Below are positions 36,601 to 47,099 of a stretch of DNA of 64,000 bases, piece by piece (position 1 is the first letter of the stretch; each line of letters opens with the position of its first letter). Position numbers and translations under genes: made by a program. The stretch is from the NCBI GenBank assembly GCA_014905825.1, contig JACGCN010000001.1, forward strand, positions 1,240,001 through 1,304,000. The letters run 5' to 3'. Origin of the DNA: Lyophyllum atratum. Its lineage: Eukaryota > Basidiomycota > Agaricomycetes > Agaricales > Lyophyllaceae. Below the pieces are notes generated by a model. It had not been told where the DNA came from. It saw only the letters and a program-made list of their open reading frames with translations, and did not search any database.

Positions 36601-38015
36601 CATGCAATTGCAAGCAGCATTCTTGAAGGACAAAGACGGCCGAAAACGAACCGCTGACCACCTTTGGAGCAATGCCGATGATACCCTTCTTAAATCCCTG
36701 ATCGAAAAATATCCGAACAACTGGGCTCTTATCTCGGATTGCTTCAATGCTTCTCGCCTCACAATCTCGACCGACAAGCGTACGCCCCGCGACTGCTTGG
36801 AACGCTGGAGAGATAAATGGGCTCCCGAGATACGTCGGCCAGGAGATCATCCGTCAACGGCTGATGCCACACCACCTCCAACATCTAATCAGATGACCAC
36901 TCGTGGCGTCAAGCGACTTGCAAGTGCAAGCGTGTCGAGTACAACTCCAATGGGGATGGCCACTGGTAGCGAGCCAAGAAAGAGACGTCGACATCTTCTG
37001 GTTCAAGAAACGATTCGAAAGGCTGGCAAAAAGCGCGCTGAGGCATTGCAGAAGGTGCAAGGTGAGTTGATTCTCCTCGTCGTCCGGCGACGCGCGCTGA
37101 TATGATAATCTGTCTTGTCGTAGCTGCACAGCGGAAACCACCCGCTATCCATGAGACGCATGCTCAATATAGCAAGCTGCCCAAACGAACGCCTGCAGAA
37201 CTAAGTCGTGTCAAAGCCGAAAAAGAAGCTCGTGACCTTCAGGAGCTTCACCAAGCTCGCAAGAAACAGCAGGAGGAGATGAGTAGACACAGTATGATGA
37301 ACCGCATGCTGAACGGCGTTCCGGTTAGTTTTCCCTACGTGGTATCTGTCACGGGTCGCAATAATCTAATTCCAACTATCAGCAGCCGGCCATGCAGCAG
37401 CAGCAACAGCAGCAACAGCAGCAACAGGTTGCGACTACAATGCAGCGACCGGTTGGAACAGGCATTCCTCCTCCGTCTCAGGTGGTTCCACAGATACGGA
37501 GTCAAGTGAACATATCACAGCAGCAAAGGACGAATACGCCTTCCATACAGGGAACAGGACGGTTGACTCAGCAAATGCTTCAAGCACAAGTTCGCGCCGC
37601 GCACCAACAGCAGCAACAAGCCCACGTCCACGCGCAAGCTCTCGCACAGGCGCAAAATCAGATCCAAAACAATGTTGTCAATGTCACCGGCACTATGCCG
37701 TCAAATAATCCTCACTTGTCACCTGCGTATTCAGCTCGGGATGTTACGTCGTCCCCTGCCCATGTTTCACCTCCTCATAGCTCGGCAGTGCCGTCGACGG
37801 TCAACTCTCCTCGACCTACGTCGGCTCAAGCCCACCAGATGCTTCAAGCGGCTCAAATGCCAGTGAACGCAGGAACGCGTGGCGGATATTATTTGCCGAA
37901 TGTGCCGAACGTGCCAGGCTATACTACGGAACAGATTCACACCGCTCTTCGTCTGCAGCACCAACAGGTAAGCTCTTCCGATGTTTCCGCAACGTCAACT
38001 CATGGCTCGGGATGG

Positions 38016-38065
<50 letters not shown>

Positions 38066-38099
38066 TGTACAGCAGCCGCTGACCGGGTTTCCCACCTAG
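33615..38099 (+). CDS. EAF1: NuA4 scaffold subunit Eaf1/Vid21 (HSA and SANT domains, poly-Q)
   Basis: Starts MLPIKRSPGMPHRSVEALVEE. The N-terminal segment gives RRNVLLRQMHQMMRRRSDL. After a long acidic/proline-rich linker comes an HSA domain (REWAVAMSELRLIRAIDRIE, WSFRQPKKQR, THWDHLMDEM, DFREERKWKIALAYNLSTAV), which recruits actin/Arp4. A SANT/Myb repeat follows (DHLWSNADDTLLKSLIEKYP, NNWALISDCFN, RTPRDCLERWRDKWAPEI). The C-terminus is glutamine-rich, with pure Q runs of 11 and 16. Eaf1 is the platform subunit of the NuA4 histone H4/H2A acetyltransferase. Seven or more introns, all in frame. Domain order (HSA before SANT, Q-rich end) is as in other fungal Eaf1 proteins. Confidence 0.88.
37395..37427 (+). 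repeat. CAG/CAA repeat coding for 11 glutamines
   Basis: 33 nt of mixed CAG and CAA codons inside the EAF1 C-terminal exon. Confidence 0.9.
38016..38063 (+). repeat. CAG/CAA repeat coding for 16 glutamines
   Basis: 48 nt, largely alternating CAA-CAG, near the EAF1 stop. A candidate length-polymorphic microsatellite. Confidence 0.9.
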
Positions 38100-38538
38100 T
38101 GCCAGGTGTTGTGGACGATGTCGTGTTGCAACGGGTTCAAGTTGTGGCAGCCATCTGAGCCAAGTCATTGGGCGGTGATCATGACGGTGGGAGATGGCCG
38201 CACATGTGATCTCGGTTGGTGATTGATGGCGACGAGCTGCCGAAAGAGGAAAGTACTTGGCACCGTAATATACTGGAATAGGAAATGCATGTAAATAATA
38301 GAATTGTTGTCTCCTCCCTTTCTCTCCTCAATCCGCCTAGTTTGACACGTCCATTTTTTCTCTCTCTGTCTCCTCCATCATCCTCGTTGATAACAGCTGA
38401 AAGCTGACAAGACGCCAGTCGTAGTGTGGGCGCTGTCGCAGTACAACCTGTGAGCCCTTCCTTTTGGGCCGTGTCGAGTCCTCGTGTTCATCTTTTTGCT
38501 CGCGCACAGCAGCCCTTCTTTCCCTCCATTCTTTCACC
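38100..38538. promoter_or_regulatory. EAF1 3' end and GH5 promoter region
   Basis: About 440 bp without a gene. The stretch just before the GH5 start is pyrimidine-rich, as in many fungal promoters. No specific motif assigned. Confidence 0.45.
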
Positions 38539-41398
38539 ATGTCTTCCAACGTGCAGGGCAATGTCAACTACGACCCCTTGCCTCTGACTAGCGACGACAA
38601 CCCATCCAACACTCTCTACAACGCCCCTCCGTCGCCGGACCCCCACATATCCTCTTTTCATACCCCGCAATTCAACCCAGCCGAACTGGGCGTCGATTCC
38701 ACTGGCTATCCGCTCGGTGCAGCCCCGCCACGTTTTCTTGGTGCTGCGCTTTACGACGACGCCGGCGGGCCCCATATTCGCAATTCCTATGCTTCTTCAC
38801 ATAATACAGCGCCCGATGCGGGCGGCTCGGAATACAATGGATCTGTCTACGCACTGAACGATACCCTTGGAGCAACCCCCCTCACACATGGTCCCTACGC
38901 TGGGGCCTATAGAGACGACCCGAACGACCCTTATGCCCCAGAGCAAGGAGCACTTCCTATGTTTCCCATGGGTCGATCGCCGAACCGGGTGATGGAAGAG
39001 AAACGTGCTGCGTACGCTCCTCCTCGTGCAAAATCAAAGCGCAAGGTCATTATCCTTGCTGTACTCGCTGCACTTGTCCTTCTGGCTCTGGCCGTCATCA
39101 TTCCTGTGTATTTCGCGATCATAAAGCCGAACAGCAGCAAAAGTTCTTCCGATACGGACAATTCAGGCTCGGGTACAGCGAAACCGACGAGCACAGGCAA
39201 AGGTGGTAAACCGCCGGTCGTTGCGGCTGTCACGGGAGGCGACGGAAGCAAAGTCACTATGGAAGATGGTTCCACTTTCACCTACACCAATTCATTCGGT
39301 GGTTATTGGTATTGGGACGAGAACGATCCTTTCAATAATGGTGCAAGAGCTCAATCCTGGTCGCCGGCGTTGAACGAGACATTTAGATATGGCATCGACA
39401 AAGTTAGAGGGTGAGTACTTATCTCTTAACTCGTGTTGTGTGTCCTTTTACCTTGAATCAATAGGGTCAACATAGGTGGATGGTTGAACACTGAACCTGT
39501 GAGTATCTTTCCCCTTTATATTCTCCATCTACTAATCTTTTCTTCATCAGTTTATGCAAGTTCGCACTTCTATTTGTCGACTAAATACTCATCTTCGTCT
39601 TTCGATGGCTCACAGCTCGCCAGCTCTTTTTGAACCATACCTTAAAAATACGGAACCAGCGGTCGATGAGTGGACTCTCAGCCAAGCCATGCGAGCTGAC
39701 ACGGCCAGGGGAGGCATCAAACAACTGGAGGATCATTATAAGACATTCATCGTATGTTTCTACCTGGGTTCACCCTGTTTCTTTTGTTCTCATAGTCTTG
39801 CTCGACTAGACCGAGAAAGACTTTGCAGACATTGCAGCAGCAGGCCTAAATTATCTTCGGATACCAGTCGGATATTGGGCGATAGAGGTTCGCGACGGCG
39901 AACCATTTTTGGAGAAGACATCTTGGACGTAAGCCTCCGGACTCATTCTCTCAAATGTTCCTCCCTTACTTTTGTATACTCGCAGATACTTCCTGAAAGC
40001 CATCAAATGGGCACGCAAATATGGTCTACGTATCAATCTTGATCTCCACTCTGTCCCTGGAAGCCAAAATGGATGGAATCATTCAGGCCGTTTAGGAACA
40101 GTCAACTTTTTGAATGGGCCTATGGGATACGCAAACGCTCAGCGCACTCTCGACTACATACGTATTCTCGCAGAGTTCATCTCACAGCCCCAGTACAAGA
40201 ATGTTGTGACAATGTTTGGAATTCTCAATGAACCGCAAGGATCTGTCGTTGGTCAAGACGCTTTGTCCAGATTGTGAGTTCTCAGTTTCAGGATCGTCGC
40301 TTTGCATGTCATGACCTTTCGGCAGTTATCTCCAAGCCTACGATATCATCCGTAAGGCTGGTGGCACTGGGGAAAACAATGGTCCGTTTATATCTATCCA
40401 TGATGGTTTCATTCCCCGTAGCCAGTGGGCCGACGTCTTCCCCAACGCGGATCGTATGACCATCGACACGCATCCCTATCTCTGCTTTGGTGGTCAATCC
40501 GCTGCCGAGATGGCATCATACCAGAATACGCCCTGCACCGCATGGGGTTCGGTCGTCAACAATTCGATGGGTGCCTTCGGCTTGACCAATGCTGGAGAAT
40601 TCAGCAACGCTGTGACTGACTGCGGATTGTGGCTCAATGGGGTGAATCTGGGCACAAGGTATGAAGGAGATTATCCGGGCTCGGGCGCTCGTATCGGCAG
40701 CTGTGTACCCTGGACAGACTGGCAAAACTATGACGCCCCCATGAAGACAGCTATCAAGAACTTTGCATTGGCCAGCATGGATGCACTCCAGGTATTGGCG
40801 TTTTCTTACTCACCATACCAGCAAGTGGAACTGATTTTTCCCGCTTAAGAACTATTTCTTCTGGACATGGAAAATTGGAAACTCGAGTGTTACTGGAAAG
40901 GTCGAGACCCCGGCATGGTCTTATCAGCTAGGACTTGAAAACGGATGGATGCCGAAAGATCCTCGTGATGCGCAGGGTGTGTGCAGGAATTCGAACCCGT
41001 GGACACCTCCCCTCGCGCCATGGCAGACAGGCGGTGCAGGCGCCGGCAATATCCCGGCAACTGTTTCTGCGGGTCTATCGTGGCCGCCTCCAGTCATCAG
41101 TAACGGTGGCCCAATCTCATCCCTTCCCGCCTACACCCCCACTGGCACTGTTGTGACTCTTCCGGTGCCCACCTTCACACATTCCAGTGGTTCTACTGCT
41201 ACTGCTACTGTTGACCCTGGAAATGGATGGGCCAACGCTGCTGATACCGATGGAATGTTTGTCGCCGCAGCGTCTTGCAGTTACCTTGACCCATGGATAG
41301 GCCCGATGGCAGCTCCTCCTTCGCCTTTGTGTGCTGCAGCGGTGCGCCGCCGATACGAACCTCGTGAACCCATGATTACGCCCGCTCCCTCTACATAA
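38539..41398 (+). CDS. Membrane-anchored exo-beta-1,3-glucanase, GH5
   Basis: A cytosolic N-terminus of about 170 residues rich in Pro/Asp is followed by basic KSKRKV and one transmembrane helix (IILAVLAALVLLALAVIIPVY): a type II membrane enzyme. A Ser/Gly/Thr linker leads to the GH5 domain: FGGYWYWDENDPFN, VNIGGWLNTEP, then DFADIAAAGLNYLRIPVGYWA, INLDLHSVPGSQNGWNHSG, the acid/base motif ILNEPQ, FPNADRMTIDTHPYLCFGG, and a nucleophile in AGEFSNA. It ends with FFWTWKIG and a C-terminal Ser/Thr/Pro region. GH5 exo-glucanases of this kind release glucose from cell-wall beta-1,3-glucan. One intron (39556-39615) is GC-AG and a multiple of three, so it can be read through. No frame breaks found. Confidence 0.9.
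39556..39615 (+). other. GC-AG intron (60 nt, open if retained)
   Basis: The donor GCAAGT at 39556 and acceptor CACAG ending at 39615 join TTTAT to CTCGCC, giving FISPALFEPY, the expected GH5 sequence. No in-frame stop occurs if it is retained, which would add 20 residues. Confidence 0.7.
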
Positions 41399-41715
41399 CA
41401 TCATCCCGTCAATTCAATTTTGTTGGCAGTGGTAGGGATGCATATATGTTGAGTGCTTTCTGTATGTATGTGATTTGATTATTGGGCTTCTTGGTACATT
41501 GTTACGGTTTGGTGATATCCTACCTTCCCTGATGCGCGTTTGTGTTTTTATGGACATTTGAGGACTACTGCATCACACATTCGTTTATTAACTCCTATTA
41601 CCTACCTCCCCCCCCCGTTAATCGTACTCCTCGTTGATGCACGTAATGCAGGCATCGAAATAATTCGGAACCCCTGACTAGTAGCAGATATATTGGGCTT
41701 TGTGAAGTTTGAAAA

Positions 41716-42056
41716 TCAATGCTCGCCACTCGTTGTCGCATAACGATCCTCCAAGTCTTCTTGTCCGCCGAAGCCCCCTTCAAAATCTCGTGCTGGTTGT
41801 TGGGCCGAAGGGTCCGCAGCTTTCTTTGTTTCCTCCTCTCGACGGATTGCTGCAAGCTGAGCCTGCTCCTATTCACATTCTCGAAGTCTAGAAGGTCGAA
41901 TGAACGTCTAGTACTGTCGTCAACTCACCTTCTCGTGAATGTAACGAGCTTCTTCTGCTTGCTCCTTGGATTTGAATGACTTGTCCTACAGAAGATCAAA
42001 ACCAATTGCGCTGATCGTGGATCGGTTCTCACCTGTGCTGTAGCTCCAGACGACAT
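41716..42056 (-). CDS. Small IF1-like (mitochondrial ATPase inhibitor-like) protein
   Basis: Three small exons, missed by simple frame scans. Exon 1 MSSGATAQ (ATG 42056), exon 2 DKSFKSKEQAEEARYIHEK, exon 3 EQAQLAAIRREEETKKAADPS followed by about 30 Gly/Asp/Glu-rich residues ending at the TGA at 41716-41718. All junctions are GT-AG and in frame. The helix EEARYIHEKEQAQLAAIRRE resembles the inhibitory and coiled-coil region of the F1-ATPase inhibitor IF1 (yeast Inh1/Stf1). Those bind F1-ATPase at low pH to stop ATP hydrolysis. No obvious mitochondrial presequence is present, so the assignment is by helix similarity only. It converges with the GH5 gene. Confidence 0.6.
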
Positions 42057-42736
42057 TAGAGATGTATGTAACAGGTAACTTGGGTTGAATACAGTGTGAG
42101 CATTCTGACTCGAGCAACTGGCATGACCTCATTCCCTCAAGTTGGAACTCCGATCTCGCCGAAGACGAACATCACGTTGCCATTGCCTCCGAGCTCCTGG
42201 CTTATTTTCGAATGTACATGGTATCTCGTTGCTTCAAATTAACTTCAATGCAGCCACGGGGACTCTATTCTGGCGTTTGACTTTTCAGTCCTTGTCCTGC
42301 AGGGAGAAGGCACATGTGAACACAGTCACTGAGCAAGTCAGCAGCTTCGTCAACTCAGGTCCGAAATCCGTGTGACGTGGAGAGAGGGAAAGAAGATGAG
42401 AAACGCCCGCATTCTCTCGACGACTGGCCACGGGGTATAGTACACCTGAGGGTTGAGCATGAGTGAGTTGATCTCTATTCTCCGAGGTCGATTGTCATGC
42501 AACCCCTGTGCTCACACCAGCTGCAGGAGAATGCAGTCAAAATCTTTCCTGGGACCATATGACCCTTGGGATCTGGTCCCAAAAGGCTCGGCTTTGGTCC
42601 CACTGGTATTCACTGGCGCATCCCCACCTATCATGTATGGTCTCTAAAAGACCGAAGATACTTCCCACTACAGGCGACTCTCTCTGAGGTTCTGTTGCAT
42701 GCGGATAAGTAAAGCGTGGCTTGCGGTACGGATGAT

Positions 42737-42778
42737 AGAAAGGCGTGAATCAATGACAGAAAGGCGTGTGTCAATTCA
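42737..42778. repeat. 21-bp tandem repeat upstream of GH55 copy 1
   Basis: Two units each start AGAAAGGCGTG (42737 and 42758) and continue with A/T-variant TCAAT. The 21-bp period equals two helical turns, so both copies face the same side of the DNA. Confidence 0.65.
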
Positions 42779-42988
42779 CCCAGGATGGGCTCACTCTCTC
42801 GGCGGAACAGCTGACGCTACACCTTTGCCCGTATCCCTAATCTCTTATAGATAGCCCTCTCATGCATCCCATATGAAGGCCCGAGAAGGTCCATCACGCG
42901 GAGAGCAGACCACCTGGAATTACAAGCCAATGTGACTCTGCAAATGCCATCTTAGCGTTGCTTTATGCGTCTTCTCGGTACTCGCTCG

Positions 42989-42995
42989 TATAAAA
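42989..42995 (+). promoter_or_regulatory. TATA box of GH55 copy 1
   Basis: TATAAAA 46 bp upstream of the start codon at 43041, a plausible position for a highly expressed secreted enzyme. Confidence 0.65.
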
Positions 42996-43040
42996 ACTCG
43001 ATGGGCGATATAGACATGAACAACGGCCAAATCTGTCAAC

Positions 43041-46000
43041 ATGCGTTCGCTCACTTCACTCAATATCCTTCTAGGGGTACTGCTTAGCACTGTTGCGTTT
43101 GTATCTGGGCTTGGGACGTCTTGTACCAGCCCTCTTGGAGCTGGGACGGCTGCTGCTGGAGATCCTTACTGGTTAGAGACCATCAGACACCAAGGACTTG
43201 CTGCATACAATTCAAATCCTGCCGGATATCAAGTGTTTAGGAATGTCAAGGTAGATATCGCGCATCTCTTTGCGAGACAACATTTACCATTTCCCTCTAA
43301 GAACTTCGGTGCCAGGGGTGACGGAATCACCGATGATACAGCAGCAATAAAGTATTTCAGTGATTCCTGAAGTGAACAACTACTCAGTACCCTCTAGTGC
43401 GGCGATCACACAAGGAAATCGTTGTGGTGGCGGTTCTTGCCATTCATCCACGTAAGATTATTTCCGACTGTAACCCTTCGTCCCTTATCTGACACTTTGC
43501 GTACTTGCTTGTAGTGTAACACCAGCCATTGTGTACTTCCCCGAGGGTACGACTTCAAAATTTGACATGTCCCTGATAACTAAAACCCAACGCCACAGCA
43601 TATACCTTGTTTCTGCTCCGATCATCCCTTACTACTACACTCAGCTTATCGGAGATGCCAAGGCGCCACCAACACTCCTTGCAGGCTGCCTCCTTCGACG
43701 GAATGGCGGTAATTGGTCAGTTTTTCGGTTCATACCCACTCGGACACTGATATGCTGATCTAAATCGCCTTTACTAGATGCTGATCCCTACATCCCGGGA
43801 GGCGGCGGAGCACAATATTACACAAACCAAAACAATTTGTAGGCCTGTCTCTTTCTAGTCGATCGCTTATCTCACCACCTATTCGGCGTCAGCTTCCGGT
43901 CTGTGAGAAACTTCGTGATAGACCTGAGGCGGTATGTTTGCTGATTACTGGCCCCGCTCCTGGGACTAACCGATCCACCAGCGTACCACCCGAGAAGTCT
44001 CAAGGGACTGGCTTGCATTGGCAGGTAGCGCAAGCGACTTCCCTCATGAACATTGTCGTACATATGTCTACTGCATCCAATACGGCCCATCAAGGTGAAT
44101 TTCTACAGCGATTGTTTTAACGTGGTCATTTATGCTATCGTCAAGGTATCTGGATGGAAAACGGGAGGTATGATTTTCAATTAAATAAAGTCTTGAGGGC
44201 TAGCTCATTTTACCTAGTGGAGGGTTCATGGGGGATCTGGTCTTTAATGGAGGTATGTCTCTCTTAGACCCTGGTTGACGACAAGGCATCTCACATCACT
44301 GTAGGGAAGTTCGGTATTTGGGTTGGGAATCAGCAGTGAGTATCAAATCCACCCATAATGTCCACTTCGAATGACAAGGTCCTCGTACATCAGGTTTACC
44401 GTTAGGAACATCACCGTCAACAATGCCAATACCGGGATATATAGCTTGTGGAATTGGGGTAGGTTAATGCGCGACTGACATTACGAGAGCTCACAATGAT
44501 GCCCTATGGGCTTCAAGGTTGGACCTTCCAAGGCGTTACGATCAACAATTGCCAGGTCAGTCCAGATTTACATCATGTCGAATATGCCTTTGACACTTTG
44601 AAGGTTGGGTTTGATTTAGCTACGGGAGGCACTACCCAAGCGACACAGGTGAATAGTACTATTAAACGCCTACTTCCCTTGACTAACTAGACATGTGCAG
44701 AGTACCGGAGCCCAAGCTATCATAGATGCGACCATAACAAATACTCCAATCTTCGTCCGCACTTCGCAGCCCAGTAACGGGAGACTCGCAGGCTCGATCG
44801 TCCTCAACAACGCAAGACTAAATAATGTCCCGACTGCAGTCGGTGTCGTTGGAGGCGCTGTAGTCCTCGCAGGCGGCACTACTACTATATCTTCCTGGGG
44901 CCAAGGCAATGTCTTCACTGGTACAAACTCAGCTGGAAGATTTACACAGGGCAATATCCATGTTCCGAATAAGCCCACCGTGCTGCTGGACAGCTCTGGG
45001 AAGATTTTCGGAAAAACTCATCCCCAATATGCCAACTACGCGGTCTCTCAAATTGTCAGCGTCAAAGACAATGGTGCCAAGGGTGATGGAAGGACCGACG
45101 ACACTGCAGCCCTCAAAGCAATATTCGCCAAGGTTTGTTGCTTCGAGATACAATGCTTCACATATTTTTTGAAGGTGTCTAATGTCTTTACAGTTTGCAG
45201 GGTGCAAAATTATTTTCTTCGACGCCGGCACATATATCGTCTCTTCAACTATCACTATTCCAGCGGGTACCCAGATCGTGGGAGAGGCGTGGTCAGTCAT
45301 AGCAGGCTCCGGTTCAGCCTTCCAGAACCAAGCGAGCCCCCAAGTGGTGGTTAAAGTAGGAGATACAAACTCGCAAGGGGTGGTCGAGATCACGGACATG
45401 CTCTTCGCGACGGTTGGTCCAGGTATGCCTGCACTTGTTTTCTTGGGGTCCGCATCACTTATTTGAGCCCCCTAGCCGCTGGCGCGATCGTTGTGGAATG
45501 GAACGTGAAGCAACCAGCAGGGCAGAATGGTGGGGCCGGAATGTGGGATACACATATCAGGTTGATATCTTTCCTTGCTTCGGTCTAGAAAAGTGACTGA
45601 ATTAAATCTCTCCTCAGACTCGGAGGCGGTATGTCACCCCCCAACTATTTTGTTGATTAGTACAGACGTCAGTCACGCCACAGCTGCCGGCACCAATCTT
45701 GAGGCCTCTCGATGCCCAAGTAGTGGGAGTGGAGGAACCACGAACTGTTTCGCGGCTTTCCTTGCTCTCCATCTCACCCCGGCTTCTACCGCCTACCTTG
45801 AGGTATAAGATTCATTTACACTTCATAGAGCATCATTTTATCCCTTTGATATAGGGCACCTGGGTCTGGCTCGCGGATCATGATCTTGACGGGGATGGCT
45901 CTTCGCAAATTTCTCTGTACTCTGGACGTGGAATCCTTTCCGAATCTGCTGGACCCGTTTGGATGATCGGTACAGGTCAGTCCACTAAAAGCCACCATCG

Positions 46001-46698
46001 TTGGTATTCCCTGACTTGACGTTGCCTTCTATTTAGCATGTAAGTATGTGGATACAAACTCCATCAACCATATCTAATGCAGTCGATTCTAGCTGAGCAT
46101 CACGTTCTTTATCAATATAGCCTTGTCAACGCAAGGAACCACTATATGGGCTTAATCCAGACTGAAAGCGTAGGTCTCGTTCCTGGAAACTGCTCAGAAG
46201 CTCACCTCGAAACCATAGCCGTACTTCCAACCAAACCCAGCACCTCCCGCCCCATTCTCTGTCAACTCTGCCTTTAAAGACCCGACCTTTAACGCTGGCA
46301 TGACGAGTGCTTGGGGCTTTAGAGTCGCGACATCTACAGACATAATCGTCTTTGGTGAAGAACTTACTCTAATCGTGATGAAATTGTAGTGCTTATACAA
46401 GGATCTTTGATATAGGGGCAGGCCTATATAGCTTCTTCTCGGTCAGAATGCCTCACCTTGATCTGCCTTCTGCAATAACTCAACCCTTTCCTGATAGAAC
46501 TATGCCCAAACCTGTTTAACACCAGCCACCTGTCAATCTCAAATCCTCGACATCGACTCTACATCGTCGGTATCGATTTACAGTCTTTCTACAGTCGCTA
46601 CGACATTCCAAATCAGCGTTGGCGGGACAGGCATCGTCAACCAGAGTGGAAACATCAACGGCTTTGCTTCGACTGTCACGGCCTGGAGCCGTACCTGA
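43041..46698 (+). CDS. Secreted exo-beta-1,3-glucanase, GH55, copy 1
   Basis: Signal peptide MRSLTSLNILLGVLLSTVAFVSG, then about 20 short exons encoding two tandem right-handed beta-helix halves. Each half opens with the GH55 motif: NFGARGDGITDDTAAI and later DNGAKGDGRTDDTAALKAIF. Further landmarks: GLHWQVAQATSLMNI, GIWMENGSGGFMGDL, WGQGNVFTGTNS, FDAGTYIVSSTITIPAGTQI, WVWLADHDLDGDG, and the active-site region GTASEHHVLYQY ... HYMGLIQTESPYFQP with two glutamates 23 residues apart. These enzymes release glucose from beta-1,3-glucan chain ends. The last exons give NYAQTCLTPATCQSQI and STVTAWSRT. Two 1-nt phase breaks (near 43545 and 43683) affect a conserved segment, and a 3-nt microexon is predicted at 46037-46039. 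Confidence 0.88.
46037..46039 (+). other. Candidate 3-nt microexon, GH55 copy 1
   Basis: CAT between an acceptor (ATTTAG, intron 45976-46036) and a strong donor (GTAAGT, intron 46040-46092). Inclusion reads GT-A-S-EHH; skipping gives GT-A-EHH. Confidence 0.65.
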
Positions 46699-47099
46699 TG
46701 TCATGGGAAAGGGTTTGTCGTAATTTTCGATCATTATGTAATCCATGAATCAATCAAAGTCAAAGCGTCAACTTGTTCAGTCGAATGACTTCGAATCTAC
46801 TAGCTACAACGCTGAGTGGTGCAAGTTGAGTGCAAAGCACCTGGACCCTTCTTGCACGTCTTCGTTGTCCTGTCCGTTAAACTCTCCGTCTCGATGTCAT
46901 GTGAGTTACGTCCAAACCATGTGCTAAGGTACTTGGCTCTGGCGTCTCGACGTGTGCTATTCGGACCCATTGGCACTAGTAGCGACGTGGACAATGGTGC
47001 GGCTGAGAAACTGATCGGCCTATTTAATGAACACGAAGATTTATGTATTCAACCCCTTACCCATCCCCTATATCCTTGTGCAACCCCCTACCAGATTCC
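46699..47099. promoter_or_regulatory. Spacer between GH55 copies with promoter of copy 2
   Basis: 401 bp between copy 1's stop and copy 2's start. A TATTTAA box lies at 47021-47027, 73 bp before the copy 2 ATG. No other gene seen. Confidence 0.55.

Larger units (their letters stand above)
42057..43040. promoter_or_regulatory. Promoter region of GH55 copy 1
   Basis: Nearly 1 kb without a supported gene. A near-perfect 21-bp tandem repeat lies at 42737-42778, and a TATA box at 42989-42995, 46 bp before the ATG. Confidence 0.6.

Noticed and set aside
41607..41616. C homopolymer after the GH5 gene as a functional element
   Set aside because: A simple run of Cs in an intergenic region; nothing supports a role.
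47043..47099. Upstream in-frame ATG (47043) for GH55 copy 2
   Set aside because: It would put 19 polar residues before the signal peptide; the ATG at 47100 exposes the hydrophobic leader.
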